Assembly (NCBI GenBank): GCA_037102815.1
Contig: BTPP01000007.1
Span: forward strand, 930,001 to 994,000
Reading direction: 5' to 3'
Source: Neurospora intermedia
Taxonomy: Eukaryota; Ascomycota; Sordariomycetes; Sordariales; Sordariaceae
DNA length: 64,000 nucleotides
Within the stretch, counting starts at the first letter, position 1. Every line of letters starts with the position of its first letter. Positions 62,737-64,000 of this stretch are shown piece by piece. The notes beneath the pieces are model-generated. The model was not told the DNA's origin. It worked only from the letters and a program-made list of their open reading frames with translations, and searched no databases. Both the position numbers and the translations under genes were made by a program.

Positions 62737-63500
62737 AGCTGCGAGCTGCCATTGGATGTTGAAAATTTGCCCAGTCGTACCCCTTAAGAATCATCACCAG
62801 CCTCAGTCAGTTGTACTTGGATGTCAATTGAAGAAGAAATGCCAATGTTGAATAACATGAATGGACCTGACAGATAATTAGAATTATGAACAAGTTAGTG
62901 ATTCCAACTATCTTTTGATTATCGTATTCGTAATGCAGATGTGTCCGACAATGCGCTATATCCGCTTGTGCTATCCGCTTTCCCCATGGCAAGAGTAACC
63001 CCCCAAAAGCACCATAACGCCCTCTATCCCTCTTACCCATGATCCCCCAAGTCCAAGGCAAGTATTACACATTCGAAAAAAAAATCCTCCTCATGCCCAG
63101 ATTATCCCAATCCGATGATATCTCAAGCGGATTTCTTCCTTATATGATCAAGTACACTTCATGACCCTCGTGATCCACTTTGTTATGCAACTGCTGCGGA
63201 CCGAGTTCTAACACTCATTCTTTTTCGAGGTCGTTTCCTAATGACCACTTGCCTGGTGCCTCCTCATTGTAATGGATACCCGACGTTCGAGGTCAAATCA
63301 ACTGCGACTGTCGATACCCTCCAAGTGCAACATCCGAGGAATGTTATGCATGTGCTTGCGCGCCTCCGCACCCGAGAAATGCGTGTGTGGAGTGACGGCC
63401 ACTGAAAGCCAGCTTGACGCAGGTCATGGGGCGATGGCCGCTATGATCCAAATATGATGCGGTTTTTTTGGTTTTTTTTTTTTCCTTCGAATGTGCCCAT
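62737..63500. other. Intergenic region
   Basis: Upstream flank of the tRNA and 3' flank of the glycosyltransferase-like gene. It holds a poly-T-rich patch at 63,460-63,483 (A-rich on the coding strand of that gene, possibly 3' UTR). No gene recognised. Confidence 0.6.
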
Positions 63501-64000
63501 TTAGCTAGAGAGGTTCGGCCACTGGATCTTGTCACAGACCTTCTCCCTTTCGGTCCACTCCTTGATCTTTTCGACATCCCAACCACTGATGCTTTGCTTG
63601 GCCCCTTCTTTCTTTGGTACTGGCTTCCCCAGAATGAAGGACCTGTGCATGGCACACTTTCCATCCTCGTACTTGTATTGCACGCAGTCATCAGGAGGCA
63701 AGCTCTTGCACGCCGCTTCGCAGTCGGAGGCTGATCGGTGGGCGACCTTTTCGAGCTCGTTGTATTCGTTCGCCGGCTTCATGCGATGGAGGGTGCCCTC
63801 GTCCCATTGTTTTGCGGAAATGTCGACATAGAAACGATCGTCGGACTTGTTATCCCAGTCAAGCTGCTCGCGCTTGAGCTTGGGTTCGAGATATTCGTGG
63901 TAGATGTCTTTGATGAGAAGGGGCCGCGGCTTTCCGGATGCAATTTGCTCTCTGCGGAAGCGGCGCTCGAACTCCCAAAACGTGTTGATCTCTTCGCTGT
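63501..64000 (-). CDS. C-terminal part of a GT31-like (Fringe-type) glycosyltransferase, partial
   Basis: Open from the window edge to the stop TAA at 63,503-63,501, about 166 residues, no intron needed. It starts with SEEINTFWEFERRFR and continues through KPRPLLIKDIYHEYLEP and a Cys-bearing tail: a CEAACKSLPPDDCVQYKY segment, a further cysteine at DGKCAMHRSF, then LGKPV. This layout (WEFER station, then a PAN/apple-like cysteine module with a C-x-Q-Y core) is what I associate with the end of fungal type II membrane glycosyltransferases of the GT31/DUF604 group, which act in the Golgi lumen. The catalytic part lies outside the window, so the assignment rests on the tail only. It ends NLSS. 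Confidence 0.6.
   Translation of the reverse strand, partial: SEEINTFWEFERRFRREQIASGKPRPLLIKDIYHEYLEPKLKREQLDWDNKSDDRFYVDISAKQWDEGTLHRMKPANEYNELEKVAHRSASDCEAACKSLPPDDCVQYKYEDGKCAMHRSFILGKPVPKKEGAKQSISGWDVEKIKEWTEREKVCDKIQWPNLSS

Noticed and set aside
1-64000. CRISPR-like arrays, rRNA genes including dispersed 5S, and telomere repeats
   Set aside because: No spaced identical short repeats, no 5S-like sequence and no TTAGGG arrays were seen. The tandem arrays present have no unique spacers.

Overview
The window looks like nuclear DNA of a filamentous ascomycete, most likely a Neurospora-type Sordariomycete. Two sequence classes meet at about 51.5 kb. Positions 1 to about 51,513 are extremely TpA-rich and poor in CpA and/or TpG, while CpG, CpC and CpT survive. 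That is the signature of repeat-induced point mutation (RIP). This block has no intact host gene. It is a nest of dead transposable elements. Positions 51,514-64,000 have ordinary balanced base composition, intron-containing fungal genes and a tRNA.

RIP block, left to right. (a) 1-3,060: unassigned degenerate DNA, including a less mutated, minus-strand coding-like stretch. (b) about 3,080-5,438: the 5' part of a LINE on the minus strand (ORF1 and endonuclease start). (c) 5,439-5,989: a truncated LTR of the same family as the large element on the right. (d) 5,990-9,120: a Ty3/gypsy pol remnant with a chromodomain-like tail. (e) An A/T minisatellite split by gypsy element 1 (9,377-16,849, 292-bp LTRs). 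(f) 16,956-19,829: remnants with a 35-base A run, another gypsy 3' end, a 132-bp repeat pair and a ten-unit GC-bearing minisatellite. (g) gypsy element 2 (19,830-27,339, minus strand, same family as element 1, GTAAT target duplication). (h) an orphan 341-bp LTR. (i) gypsy element 3 (27,975-35,979, 236-bp LTRs, TTCTA duplication). (j) a 15.35-kb LTR element 4 (36,163-51,513, minus strand, 693-bp LTRs). Elements 3 and 4 sit 183 bp apart in what was once one short AT-rich spacer.

Gene-bearing part. A 3-kb spacer contains a run of four CCCCGC boxes that fit the CRE-1/CreA carbon-repressor consensus. It is followed by a three-exon hexose-transporter gene (54,655-56,399, +). Next come a small predicted secreted protein of unknown function (57,775-58,492, +, two exons), a Kes1/Osh4-type oxysterol-binding protein gene (59,303-60,605, -, two exons), a tRNA-Lys(CTT) (62,664-62,736, -), and the 3' end of a gene resembling fungal GT31-type glycosyltransferases (63,501 to window end, -). 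These genes look independent; fungal operons are not expected and none is seen.

The observations most worth following are: both copies of the element 1/2 family carry a long reverse-oriented coding-like region between integrase and 3' LTR; element 4 is unusually large, with several kilobases on each side of pol unaccounted for; RIP appears strand-asymmetric; and a nearly unmutated 5' LTR sits inside the RIP block. I found no CRISPR array, no rRNA gene and no convincing undescribed defence or biosynthetic system.
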